DNA from: Verticillium longisporum
Lineage: Eukaryota; Ascomycota; Sordariomycetes; Glomerellales; Plectosphaerellaceae
DNA length: 64,000 bases
Assembly (NCBI GenBank): GCA_019188255.1
Contig: JAETXT010000002.1
Coordinates: forward strand, 806,001-870,000
Direction of reading: 5' to 3'
Position numbers and translations under genes: made by a program. Under the pieces are notes generated by a model. It did not search any database, was not told the origin of the DNA, and saw only the letters and a list, made by a program, of their open reading frames with translations. Below are positions 32,694 to 43,838 of this stretch, in pieces (within the stretch, counting starts at the first letter, position 1; every line of letters begins with the position of its first letter).

Positions 32694-35600
32694 CAGCTCC
32701 GATAGAGCAGCTCTTCACCCAGTATCAGATCAATAGCACTTCCACGTGGTACGGCATCATCCCTGATACAGGCGCGGCATCAGTTTCCACAGCAGGAGCT
32801 TCACAAACAAGGGCCCTAATAGCCCTAATACCAAGCCTAACAGTCAACAAGCAGGGAATAGGGGCCAGAGTGAGATTCGGAGCAGGAAATCCCATTTCCA
32901 CGACGGAGGAGATCACTGTTCCAACGCCAATTGGGAGAATCACGTTCCATATCGTCCCAACGGATACCCCATTCCTGCTTTGCATCAAGGATATGGACGA
33001 TCTCGGAGTCTACCTAGACAACACGCGTAACGAGCTGGTAAAGCGCGTTGGGGAGATCCAGGAGCGTACGCCCATTTTTCGCAAATGGGGCCACCCATGG
33101 TTCTTCCTGGATACGAAGACCCATACCAGCTCCGGGATCACATACATGATGGGGACAGAGAGCGATGGAGCAGCGTTTCTGACAGAAGCAGAGCTCCGAC
33201 GCATTCACAAGCGGTTCGGTCACCCATCTGTAGAGAAGCTATGGAACCTGCTCCAGAGAGCAGACCAGGACGTGAATCGGGACGCTCTGGAGCTGATAAA
33301 CCGCTTCTGCCACCATTGTCAGATCAAAGGGAAGTCCCCGCAACGCTTCAAGTTTGCCCTGAGGTCAGATATCGACTTCAATTACGAGATTTTGGTCGAT
33401 ATTATGCACTTGGATGGAAAGCCCGTTCTTCATGTGATCGACGCGAGCACAGGATTCCAGTCCGCAACTTTCATTCCCAATTTCACAGCTCGCGCGACGT
33501 GGGAAGCTCTCAAGAGGTGCTGGTTGGATACATACCTTGGGCCTCCAGACGTCGTAACTGTTGACGCTGGAACGAACTTTGCCTCCGCAGAGTTCAGGGC
33601 AGAGGCACGCCTCCTAGGCATGACCTGCCATCAGATCCCTGTAGAGGCCCATTGGTCAATCGGCAAGGTTGAGAGCTACCATAAGCCGATACGCAGAGCG
33701 TACGAGATCTTGAAGGCAGAGTCTCGCGACACGAGCCTAGAATCGCTGCTTCAAGGAGCTGTGAAGGCGGTAAACGACACCGCTGGGCCCAACGGATTAG
33801 TGCCTACACTGCTCGTATTCGGGGCGATGCCCAGGATCACCGCCAACTCAGCGCCCACCGCGACCCAGGCGCAGCGCGCCGAAGCGGTCAATAAGGCGAT
33901 GGCGGAGCTTCGGCGAATGGTCGCCAAGCGGAAGGTCAATGACGCTCTCAATACCCGTAACGGACCAGATACCAAGCAGTTGCTGCCGAGATCGCTGGAG
34001 CTGGGAAGCGACGTTCTTGTGTTCCGAGAGCGGGAGAAATGGACCGGTCCCTACAAGGTCATATCGGTTTCTGACACGGCGGTCACGGTCGAAATGGTTA
34101 ACGGCCCAACGGAGTTCAGAGGAACACACGTTAAGCCGTACAACAGATCGCCGGATCAGCAGGCTGGGGAGACAATAGTGGTTCGAACTCCAGAGACCCC
34201 AGAACCATTTGAGTACCCAGAGCCAATTCTACCACGACGACGCGGGAGACCCAGGAAGTCAACAAACGCCACGAATCTGTTACAGGCGGCTTTCACGGAT
34301 CGCAAGAGCAGTGCGACCGGGACTTCACAGATCGAGCGCCAATTCATTGTCAAAAGGGAACAGCAGGGGTACGACCTAGCTGTTCAACTACGCAATGAAG
34401 GCAGAATAACGACCCCTGGGAAGCCATTTGAACAGTCCGACTGGGAGGAAATCGACTCACTCCTGGCAGCTGGAGTGATCGTGCCGATCAGGAGATCCGC
34501 GTTTCCCAGTGCTAAGATCTTTGGATGCCGGCTTGTAAGAGAGGTGAAAGGCCTCCCTCAAGCCCCATATGAGAAGTCAAGACTGGTGGTTCAGGGACAC
34601 AGTGACTGGGAGAAGACAACCCTGCTAACGCAGTCGCCCACGATCATGCGCTGTAGCCAACGACTGATCCTAGCGATCACCCCAACGCTACAGCAACGTG
34701 GCCACCAGTTGATGCTCCGTGATATCAGTCAAGCCTACACCCAGAGCGCTACAGATCTGTTACGCAACGTTCTCCTGCGCGTTCCCAAGGAGCTACAGCA
34801 TAGATACCCCGACGGAATCGTCTTCCACGTTGTGAAGCCGCTCTATGGCATCGCAGAGTCAGGTCTCCATTGGTTTGTAACCTATCAGCGCCACCACAGA
34901 GAGCGCCTAAACGCCGTTCCAACGGGCTACGATCCGTGTTTGCTTCTAACCAGAGCTGGAGAGAGCTTTGGACTGGTCGGAATGCAGACTGACGACACCC
35001 TCAACCTCGGAGAGCCCGCGTTCATACAAAAGGAACAAACAGAGCTCGAAAGCGCTGGCTTCCGGGCAAAGCCTGCTTCCGTCCTTAACGCAGGATCTGA
35101 CGGCGTCTTCAACGGCTGTATCATCAAAGTTGGAACTGAAGATCTCACGATTCAACAGAAAGGCCAAGGTGATCGCCTAGAGCTGGTAACCCCAGGGACA
35201 GCGAGCTCAGAGCAGGAATACATCGCCCAGAGAGCTCGCGGTGCCTATATTGCTTCAACCTGTCAACCAGAGGCAGCCTTCGATTTCTCTGTTGCAGCCC
35301 AAGCCAAGAACCCACAGGAGGACGACTTTGAACGGCTCAACAAACGCATACAATGGCAGATCGCCAACGCAGGCCGTGGCCTGAATTACGTGCGCCTGGA
35401 TCTCTCAACGGCCCAACTTTACGTATTTGTTGACGGCTCCTTCGCCAACAATAAGGACCTAAGTTCACAGATCGGATTCGTTGTCCTCCTTGGTAACGAA
35501 CGTTCCTGCGATCAGGAGAACGCCTTCACGGTGCGCGGCAATATCCTCCATTGGCAATCCATTAAGTGTAAACGGGTTACGCGTTCAGTTCTGGCTAGCG

Positions 35601-36091
35601 AGATCTATGGGATGGTTAGCGGCTTCGACGCGGCTTATGTCCTTAAACAGACGCTCCAAAAGATCTGTAAACGCTTAGAACTGCCGCTCCCACGGATGGT
35701 TATCTGCACCGACAGCTACTCGCTCTACCAATGCCTGGTTCAACTGAGCGCGACAGCAGAGAAACGCCTAATGATAGATCTCATGGCGTTACGGCAAAGC
35801 TACGAAGAACGCGAAGTCGACGAAATTCGTTGGATCGCCGGAGGCGATAACCCTGCAGATTCAATGACCAAGGGAGCGCCAAACCAGGCACTGGAAGCGC
35901 TAGTGAGCTCTAACGAAGTCACAATCAGGATTGAAGGATGGGTCAAACGTCAAGAAAAGAACAGTCAGGGGGCAAAGGCAATTGATATTAGCAAAAATGC
36001 AGCAAAGCCTAAAAACGAGCACCCCAGAAGCAAAAACGACGACCCCGCGATCAGCAAAACAGCAAAGCAACCGCTCCGCAAAGCGGACTAG
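32690..36091 (+). CDS. copia Pol polyprotein (protease, integrase, RT, RNase H)
   Basis: 1,133 aa. Order: aspartic protease (IIPDTGAASVS, about residue 25); GAG-pre-integrase zinc finger (HKRFGHPSVEKL ... CHHC); integrase core with DIMHLDGKPVLHVIDAS, VTVDAGTNFAS and GKVESYHKP giving the D,D,E acidic triad; a chromatin-side linker; reverse transcriptase (KSRLVVQGHSD, DISQAYTQS, and QTDD in place of the usual YVDD); and RNase H (VFVDGSFANN, SEIYGM, CTDSYSLYQ, GGDNPADSMTKG). No stop or frameshift, so it is potentially active. Confidence 0.93.
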   Translation: MTAPIEQLFTQYQINSTSTWYGIIPDTGAASVSTAGASQTRALIALIPSLTVNKQGIGARVRFGAGNPISTTEEITVPTPIGRITFHIVPTDTPFLLCIKDMDDLGVYLDNTRNELVKRVGEIQERTPIFRKWGHPWFFLDTKTHTSSGITYMMGTESDGAAFLTEAELRRIHKRFGHPSVEKLWNLLQRADQDVNRDALELINRFCHHCQIKGKSPQRFKFALRSDIDFNYEILVDIMHLDGKPVLHVIDASTGFQSATFIPNFTARATWEALKRCWLDTYLGPPDVVTVDAGTNFASAEFRAEARLLGMTCHQIPVEAHWSIGKVESYHKPIRRAYEILKAESRDTSLESLLQGAVKAVNDTAGPNGLVPTLLVFGAMPRITANSAPTATQAQRAEAVNKAMAELRRMVAKRKVNDALNTRNGPDTKQLLPRSLELGSDVLVFREREKWTGPYKVISVSDTAVTVEMVNGPTEFRGTHVKPYNRSPDQQAGETIVVRTPETPEPFEYPEPILPRRRGRPRKSTNATNLLQAAFTDRKSSATGTSQIERQFIVKREQQGYDLAVQLRNEGRITTPGKPFEQSDWEEIDSLLAAGVIVPIRRSAFPSAKIFGCRLVREVKGLPQAPYEKSRLVVQGHSDWEKTTLLTQSPTIMRCSQRLILAITPTLQQRGHQLMLRDISQAYTQSATDLLRNVLLRVPKELQHRYPDGIVFHVVKPLYGIAESGLHWFVTYQRHHRERLNAVPTGYDPCLLLTRAGESFGLVGMQTDDTLNLGEPAFIQKEQTELESAGFRAKPASVLNAGSDGVFNGCIIKVGTEDLTIQQKGQGDRLELVTPGTASSEQEYIAQRARGAYIASTCQPEAAFDFSVAAQAKNPQEDDFERLNKRIQWQIANAGRGLNYVRLDLSTAQLYVFVDGSFANNKDLSSQIGFVVLLGNERSCDQENAFTVRGNILHWQSIKCKRVTRSVLASEIYGMVSGFDAAYVLKQTLQKICKRLELPLPRMVICTDSYSLYQCLVQLSATAEKRLMIDLMALRQSYEEREVDEIRWIAGGDNPADSMTKGAPNQALEALVSSNEVTIRIEGWVKRQEKNSQGAKAIDISKNAAKPKNEHPRSKNDDPAISKTAKQPLRKAD

Positions 36092-36469
36092 GCCTCGGAA
36101 TCCGAAGAATCCGAGTTTGACTGCTCTGGCGAGTCCCACCAGAGGCAGTCAAAGAGCCGCAGAGCTGCGGCCCGCCCAGCCGCCTTGCGGTCGGCATTAC
36201 AAAGACCATCGAGGTCCTTGTTGGGGTCGTCACCCCCTTCGCCTCCTCCTCCTCGGCGATCGTCAGCATGCCCTTCACGACGGCACGCCACTTTTCCTTA
36301 TCCTATTCATTGTTCTCCTACTGTTAATTGTTCACTTTAAGGCTGGAAGAGCAGATCTAACGCGCCGAAGACTGGAGATTGGAAGCGCGTTGGAGCGGCT
36401 ATCGACCCTAGCGACAGCTCCCAATATTGGTTCTCACGGCTGTTCTATCCACAAAGAAAAGAGAGCCAG
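36092..36469 (+). other. pol-to-LTR spacer with extra open frames
   Basis: 378 bp between the pol stop and the 3' LTR. A plus-strand frame (ATG at 35997, overlapping pol, running into the LTR) encodes a basic region and a strongly hydrophobic stretch LFLILFIVLLLLIVHF. The complementary strand has a GC-rich open frame (36291-36088) ending in SNSDSSDSEA. Either may be fortuitous or captured sequence. The purine-rich tract before the LTR is the likely plus-strand primer. Confidence 0.45.
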
Positions 36470-36755
36470 TGTTGAACCAATATTAGGGGTTCCCTAGGGC
36501 AGTGATCTCGGTAGGGGATCACCGATATGGTGATCACCGTGGCTGGGATTCACAGCTCTCAGGAGCACGTGAATCACAGCTTACGTGATCGGTGAATCAG
36601 ATGGGTATATCTGACTCACGTAGGTAGTGGTAATTCAGAGAGAGATCATCAACTACATCACAAGACTTATATCACCTACCCTACCTATTCAGAGCTCTCA
36701 GGCACAGCCAAAGCAATGAAACGGGGTTCACATAAGCAGTGAAGCCCTCTCAACA
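36470..36755 (+). repeat. 3' LTR of copia element (286 bp)
   Basis: Near-identical copy of the 5' LTR, one G shorter in the initial G-run. Ends CAACA and is followed directly by X sequence AATATATTATTTT, which the inverted X copy also contains. Confidence 0.95.
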
Positions 36756-39655
36756 AATATATTATTTTATTATTAAATAAAGCCTCTCTAATACCTCCTT
36801 TATTAATAGATTTACTAGCTATTACTAAGGCTATTACTAAGGATCCTATTATCTCCTTTACTATAAATATATATAAAGAGCTATTTAAGATTATTCGTAA
36901 TTATTATACCTATTATAGATATAGATTAATTATAGAATAGATCTAGAAGAAGATTAATAGAGTTAGGAGTAGCCTAATAATATAGATAAAGCTCTTCTAC
37001 GATTAAGGGAAAGCTAGACTTTCTATATTAAAGGGTCTCTAATAGAAGCCTTCCTTTAAAATTAATTACCTATAATAAGGAACCCTTAAATAGGAAGTAG
37101 ATAATTAATAAAGATATATTCTTATCTTATTAAATAACTATTATAATTACTCTATTATTTAAGAGGGAGGTCTTAATATATCGTTTATAATTTAGAAGGC
37201 TTTTTATAATCTTAATATTATAAATTATATTAATATATTTATATTAATTAATTAATTAATTAATAAATAGGTTATTTAATAGATTATAAAGAAATATATA
37301 AATAAAGGCTAAAATATCCTCCTATTTAGTATAAATATAAAGAATTAATATACTTAGCTATAAAAGGCTTAATAAAGCTATTATTCTCCTATTTAATTAT
37401 TTATTAATAATCTCGAATAGAATAAAGATATATATTACTATATTATATATTAAAATCCTATTATATAAAAGATGGATTATATCTTCTAGACTTATTCTTA
37501 GTATAATTAATTATAAAAGTAGAATATTAACCTCTTATTAATAGATTCTATATATTAAGCGAATTATCTATATTTAAAAGCTTTATTTATAATCTATTAA
37601 ATAGCCTCCTTCTAATTAAAAACTATAAATAAAATATTATAATATTCCTCTCCTCTAAATAAATAAAGTAATAGTAATTTATATACTATTTAATTACTAT
37701 TTTATACTCCTTTTTAATAAGAATACTAATATATATATATAAATAGTTATTTATATAAAGGAGGTAATAGAGAAGGAGAATATTAGGGCCCTTAATATTA
37801 TAATTATAGATTTCGATTAGAAGCTTAAAAATACTCTTGAAAACGTATTCCCTTATCTCCTATAGTAAATTTATATATAGTATATAAATAAGAACGTTCT
37901 CCTCTATATAAGAAGGAAATAGAATAGCTATTTAGAGGGTAATATTATAATTAGAGGCCTTTATAATAGCTATATAGATAGCTATTCCTATTTAAGATAT
38001 TAACTATATTAATTTAATTAGATAGGTAATAATATAATAGAAAACTCTATTATTAGCGAAATTATCGAAAATAGCTTAATAGTAAGGGTATTTCTAATTA
38101 TTAATTTAATATTTAATATTATAAATAATAGAAATAGTCTATAATACTCGAATTCTATATAATTATTATTAGATTTATTATTAGATTAATCTCTTAATAC
38201 CTTCTTATTTACTTAGAAATAGTATATTAATATTAAGATAGAAAGAATATTCTAGCTTATATAGGCTTCCTTCTATTATAGGTTTAATCCTAAATAGCTT
38301 AATTTATTTACTTCTTTCCTTCTCTTTATATTCTTAATTAAAAAGCTAATATCTTAATTATAGAATTTATTTATTATTTAAATACTATTTAATTACTATT
38401 CTATAATTAATTCTATAAATTTTCTATTAAGAGATTCCGAAAATATAGCTTTAGATCTATTTCTCTAATTAAAGGAGCTTATATTAAGCTTAAGAGTTAC
38501 TTTCTAAAAAGTAAAAGCTAAGCTAACCTCTATATTCTATAAAAGCGAATTATTTAAATAATTAATAAAAAAAAGGAATACTATAAGATTTTAATTTAAT
38601 TATAAATATATTATTTTAATATTAAATTCTAATAGAAATAGATTATAAAATAGTTTATCTTTTTTATATCCTTTAAAGCTTTTAAGAAAATATAGAATAA
38701 ATTATAAATAGCTTTAAGAGCTAGGAATTCGGATTAATTATACTTCTAATTATTCCCTTATTCTAATAAGTTTATAAAATAATAAAAGCTATTTTATTAT
38801 TATATATTATATTCCTATCTATCTTTTAATTAACTATTAATCTTTAAGGATATTTTATTATATTAATACCTCGATTAGAATACTATAAGCTTAATTATCC
38901 GCTCCCTTTCCCTCTTCTAGCTTCTATTTACTAATTCTATTATAAATAGGCTATCCTCTAAAGGGCTTATAAAGAAGTTCTCGAACTACTTTTAGATAAA
39001 GTCTTAAAGGGCATTAAATATATTAAATAAGAATATTTCTAATATCTTAGAGAGGATATTAATAATACTTCTATTATAAGGCTTTATAATACTTTAAATT
39101 CTCTTATTTCTATTATTTAAATTATTACTTCTAGCTAAATATTATTAGAATAGGAGTAATTAGAATTATTATCGTTATAATTTATATTAATCCTATTTTA
39201 GAAATATACTCCTATTATCTAGTTAAGGAAGAAGAGGAAGATTAATAATAATAAATAGATAGAGCTTATTATAATATAATTAATAACCTTTATAGAGTTA
39301 TCTTATTAATAGGAGGCTATATAATATCTTTTACCTAAGGAATAGATATATAGTACTTCTTTATAATTATAGCTACTATTAATAGCTATTATTATATAGC
39401 TATTATAGAGTATATTATAGTTCTAATAATAGCTATAATAGCTATAATAGTAGTTCTAGAGCGAATAGCCTAGGCTATTTATTCTAGGGGCCTCTAGAGA
39501 CTATAATAGCTATAACTAATAATAGGGAGGGTTCTAAATAGCTTCTAATTAAGGCTAATTTAATATTTATTATAATCTTTCTAATATTCTAATTTATAAT
39601 ATATAAAAATTAATATTAGCTACTTTAAGCTATTAAGGGCTATTAATAGCTATTT
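36756..39655. repeat. RIP-degraded A/T-rich repeat (rest of X)
   Basis: About 2.9 kb almost entirely of TA-rich sequence with stop codons in every frame. 36,756-36,873 continues repeat X (matched in inverted orientation at 48,779-48,900). Further right the identity is unreadable. Around 39,370-39,480 there are imperfect tandem AATAGCTAT-type units, which could be a decayed Gln-rich coding stretch. No gene can be supported. Confidence 0.6.
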
Positions 39656-39942
39656 TATTAAACTAATATTAGGGAATCGCCTAGAATAGTAATTACTATA
39701 TAGGATTTACCGATATAGTAATTACTAGGGCTAGGATTTATAGCTCTTAGGAGTATATAATTTATAGCTTATATAATTAGTAAATTAGATAGATATATCT
39801 AATTTATATAAGTAATAGTAATTTAGAGATAGTATTAATAATTATTATAAGTCTTATATTACCTACCCTACCTATTTAGAGCTCTTAAGTATAGCTAAAG
39901 TAATAAATTAGAGTTTATATAAATAATAAAGCCCTCTTAATA
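39656..39942 (+). repeat. RIP-mutated 5' LTR of the copia relic
   Basis: Same 287 bp length as the intact 5' LTR. Begins TATTAAACTAATATTAGGG where the intact element has TGTTGAACCAATATTAGGG and ends CTCTTAATA for CTCTCAACA. The changes are RIP-type transitions. Confidence 0.88.
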
Positions 39943-41978
39943 CTAATTAGTATTACGTTTAATATAATATAGAATAGCTAGAGCTAGAGAAGTTAAGATC
40001 GATCCTATAAATAGTAAATTTACTATATATAAGCTTATCGATTATACTTTATAAGTAATTATAAGAATACTATTTACTTAAAGTATTTTAGGACTCTTAT
40101 AAGAGTTTAATAATAGAGAAACCCTCTATTATATAATCTATAAGAGTATTATCTACTTTAAATATCTTAGAACTCCTATATTTAAGATTACTATTTAAGC
40201 TATATTATTAGCTATTAACTTTAATAAACGAAGCTCTATAGAATAGTTAATTAGTTATAGAAGAGCTTTAATTAAATTAATAATAATAAACTCCTTAAAT
40301 TATAGTAATAGTTCTATAATAGAGCTAGAGAGTATTAAAAAGATATAATAAGAGTTTAATAATATTCTAGAAGAATTTAATATATTACGTTTAATATAGA
40401 AGGTTAGGAAGGGTCTCGATATTAACTTTATTATTAATAGAATAGAATTATAGTTCCTTAGATTATTAGATATAATATCTATAGATCTTAAAAGCGCTTA
40501 GATCTTTAAAGTAATAAGTATATATAGGATTATAAAGGGAGTTTATTTCCTAGAAGCGTTTATTAAAGATTTCTAAAGCTAGATTAAAAAGGACTTTAAC
40601 TCTTATAATATAATAATTATTCGAGCATTAAAGGTATATTTAATAGAATATAGGATCCTTCTTCTAAGAATAATAAACGTTAAAATATTAAAGAGATTAA
40701 TATTAATACTTTTATAGGAGGAAATACTTAATATAATAGAATTAATTATTATTAATTAGGATTTAATATTCTAAAAAGTAAAGGAATAAGGAGATTAATA
40801 GGATAATAAATAGTAATTTATAAAAAACGCTTAATTATCCTAAATCCGAAAACTATAAATAAAGAGGATAGATCCCTAATAATCCCTAGTTCTAGGGTTA
40901 TCTAATTAATAGAATAAATAATCTAGTTAATAAGAGATTATACTTTAATTATAAAGAAATAAGACTTTACCTTTAAATATTACTTAGAACCTATTAGCTT
41001 AATATTATATTCTATTATTATATAAATTAGTAAATTTATTAATTAATAGAGCTATAATTAAATAATTTATATTATTCTAGAATAAAGAGAGTAATTATTC
41101 TAAGGAGATCTATAATATCCTTAATAATAAAATATATATCTTTATAGATATTTATAAACTATTATAAATCCGCTATATATAGCTCTATATACTCTTCTTA
41201 AATATACTTTTAAAGTATATATAAACTTTCTTCCTAGAATATATAAACTAGAATATAGGATTCTATTAAATATATTTAATAATTAAATAATAATTCGATT
41301 TAGAGATTAATAGAATATAATATTATATAGATTAGAACTTAATAATATTCTATTCTATAATAATAGAAGCTAATAATATAAGAAAGCTATAAATAGAAGT
41401 TCTTTAAATCCTTCTAGATAGGCTTTAATAATATTAGAGAATATTTAGCCCTATATTTAAAGAAGAGATTTATCTCTATATAAATACTCTAAGAATAGTT
41501 TAAAATATCCTAGAGCTAAAGATTATATTAATAAGATTAAAGCGATCTTTTAAGATATTATTTATATAGCTTAAGAGTATATTAAAAGTAGAGGACAATA
41601 TTAGAATATTTAAATATTTCTATATTAATAGATATTATAGGAGTAGATATTATTAAATTAATAGAAAGGGAGATTATAAAGAGTAATTAATATATAGAAT
41701 TAATAATTATTAATTATCTAGAATTTATAAATACTAGATATATTCTAAATTAAATTATAGATCGATAAAGTATTCTCCTAAGGAGTAATAATACTTAAAA
41801 GAGTAATAGAAATATATATAGGAAGTATATAAGGATTAATAGAAGGGATATTATTAATTTTTAATAATAATAGAACTTATTAAGAGCTCGGAATTAGATA
41901 ATCCTATTTCTAATAAATTAAGAATAGACGATATTTATAAATCTAATTCTAAGAGTAAACTAATAAATATTTATACTA

Positions 41979-42024
41979 ACGTAATCCACAAGCGAGTGGT
42001 TCACCCAAGCGAGTGGTTCACTTC
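41979..42024. repeat. left terminal inverted repeat, copy A
   Basis: 46 bp, matched in inverted form at 43793-43838 with about one mismatch. Contains two direct copies of GCGAGTGGTTCAC 17 bp apart (starting 41992 and 42009), probably transposase-binding units. Confidence 0.9.
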
Positions 42025-42076
42025 GCCCGGGCCCACGACCTACACCTGAATTCTACAGATTCCACCTCCGCCCGCG

Positions 42077-43731
42077 ATGGAGACTCTTTCAAAAGAAGGT
42101 CAATTATTCCTTGCTATCCAAGCTATGGACAATGACCCGAACCTAAGCGCCCGGAGTGCTGCGAGGATCTACACCGTCCCCTTAACGACGCTCCTCCGAC
42201 GCCAGAAGGGCAAACCCTCCCGACGCGAAAGCCCGCCCAATTCTGCCAAATTAACAGTACTAGAAGAGAAAACTATTGTCGAATATATCCTTGACCTAGA
42301 TGCGCGATCTTACCCTCCCCGGTTGGGTGAGGTCGGAGATATGGCGAATCGCCTGCTTGCCGACCGTGACGCGCCACGCGTCGGGAAGAACTGGGCCGCA
42401 AACTTCGTCAAACGGCAACCAGAGCTCCGGACGCGTTTCTTTCGCAAGTACGACTACAAGAGGGCCCAATGCGAAGATCCGGACGCGATAAACGCGTGGT
42501 TCCGCCTCGTGCATAACATGATCGCCAAGTACGGCATCCAAGAGGCTGACATGTACAACTTTGACGAGACCGGCTTCCAGATGGGCGTTATCGCCAACGG
42601 AATGGTCGTGACCAGTTCGGAAAGACGGTCCAATGTGAAGATGAGGCAGCCAGGCAACCGGGAATGGGTTACGGTGATCCAGGGCGTTGGCGCGTTGGGT
42701 TTCTCCGTCCCGCCGTTCATCGTGGTTTCGGGCAAGTACCACCTCTCGAGCTGGTACCAGGACGACGCGATTTCTCGCGACTGGAGAATCGCAACATCTC
42801 CAAACGGCTGGACGACGAATGATATTGGTCTGGAATGGATTCGGCATTTTGACAGGCATACAAAGTCCCGTACTTCGGGCGGTTATCGCCTACTGATCCT
42901 GGATGGCCACGAAAGTCACCACTCGGTCGACTTCGAACTCTACTGCAAGGAGAACAACATCATCACACTCTGTATGCCTCCTCATTCGTCACATCTACTC
43001 CAGCCTCTCGATGTTGGGTGTTTTGGCCCACTAAAGAAAGCATACGGTCGGCAAATCGAGGATAGGATGAGGGCGGGTACAACGCACATCAGCAAAGAGG
43101 ACTTCTTCCCGGCGTTTTCGGCTGCATTTCAGCAAGCAATGACAGAAAAAACATCCAGGGAGGCTTTCGAGGAGCGGGGCTTGTCCCCCATAACCCGGAA
43201 ACAGTCCTGTCAAAGCTGGATGTGAGGTTGAGGACGACGACGCCTCCGGGGACGTCCCACGGGGAGCGTGATTCTTGGGTCTCTAAGACGCCCACTAACC
43301 TGCTCGAGGCAGGTTCCCAGACTGACTTCATCAAAGGGCGAATCTCACGCCACCAGGGAAGCTCCCCAACGTCAATTTTAGATGCTGTTGACTATCTTGC
43401 GAAGGGGACGCGGGGTGTTATGCACCAGATCGCTCTTTTGAAGTCAGAGGTTATGATCCTTCGAGAGGAAAATGCTACACTAAGCCGACGCCGGAGGGCC
43501 AAAAAGCTACGTCTCCGGGAAGGAGGAAGCATGGCTGTAGGCGAGGGACAGGACAAGATTGCTCAGAAGGAAGTAGATATCCAGATAAAAGAGGAAACGC
43601 TGCAGAACCCGGGTCCCGCGTCGTGGTCCCAGCCGAAGAAACGATGCTGTAGCGTATGCGGGAAGACCGGCCACAACGCGAGAACTTGTCAGGTAGCTAT
43701 CTCATCGTCTGCAAAAGACGAGGAGGAGTGA
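42077..43731 (+). CDS. Fot1/pogo-type transposase, copy A (split by a one-base frameshift)
   Basis: The first frame (42077-43225, 382 aa) has an N-terminal psq-type HTH, a CENP-B-type HTH (WAANFVKRQPELRTRFFRKYD), and the DDE_1 catalytic core with acidic residues in NFDETGFQMG, LILDGHESHHS and LLQPLDVGCFGPLKKAY (D,D,D type). The second frame (to 43731) carries the expected C-terminus and a CCHC zinc knuckle CSVCGKTGHNARTC. It has no ATG at its start (GTG), and its conserved sequence (NPETVLSKLDVRL) starts inside the first frame. A run of five C at about 43,185 is one base short; with one more the product would be 551 aa, the usual size for Fot1 or Pot2 transposase. Copy B has the same defect. 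The cause may be a base-calling error, a shared inactivating mutation or frameshifting. Confidence 0.88.
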
Positions 43732-43792
43732 TTTTAATTGATTTACGGCGTTTGGGTTGAGGTTTTCCTCGGAATGTTTGTCGGGTCGGGGT

Positions 43793-43838
43793 GAAGTGAA
43801 CCACTCGCATGGGTGAACCACTCGCTTGTGGATTACGT
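43793..43838. repeat. right terminal inverted repeat, copy A
   Basis: Inverse of 41979-42024. Ends GGATTACGT followed by the TA target duplication. Confidence 0.9.

Larger units (their letters stand above)
30306..36755 (+). mobile_element. complete, unmutated Ty1/copia LTR retrotransposon (6,450 bp)
   Basis: LTRs at both ends start TGTTGAACC and end CTCAACA. Internal gag and pol frames are intact and there is a purine-rich tract just before the 3' LTR (about 36,452-36,468). Flanking five-base target repeats are AAAAT (left) and AATAT (right); the empty site in the inverted X copy reads AATAT, so one base of the left copy differs. Protease, integrase, reverse transcriptase and RNase H follow in copia order. 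Unlike everything around it, it shows no RIP decay, and the LTRs differ by a single G, so insertion is recent. Confidence 0.95.
41979..43838 (+). mobile_element. Fot1/pogo-type DNA transposon, copy A (1,860 bp)
   Basis: Bounded by TA on both sides (41977-41978 and 43839-43840) and inserted in the copia relic at a point where left and right flanks are contiguous in the intact element (about 32,628), so this is a genuine insertion with TA target duplication. Terminal inverted repeats of about 46 bp start ACGTAATCCACAAGCGAGTG. The element carries no RIP mutations although its surroundings are saturated. Confidence 0.95.

Noticed and set aside
34180..34195. GGTTCGAACTCC as a tRNA B box
   Set aside because: Lies inside the intact copia pol reading frame with no A box or cloverleaf nearby.
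36756..39655. Centromere or telomere-proximal A/T block
   Set aside because: The A/T richness is explained by RIP of dispersed repeats; no telomere repeats, and genes resume on both sides.
43222..43731. Second transposon frame as an independent gene
   Set aside because: No ATG at its start, and its conserved sequence begins inside the first frame; it is the shifted C-terminus of one transposase.
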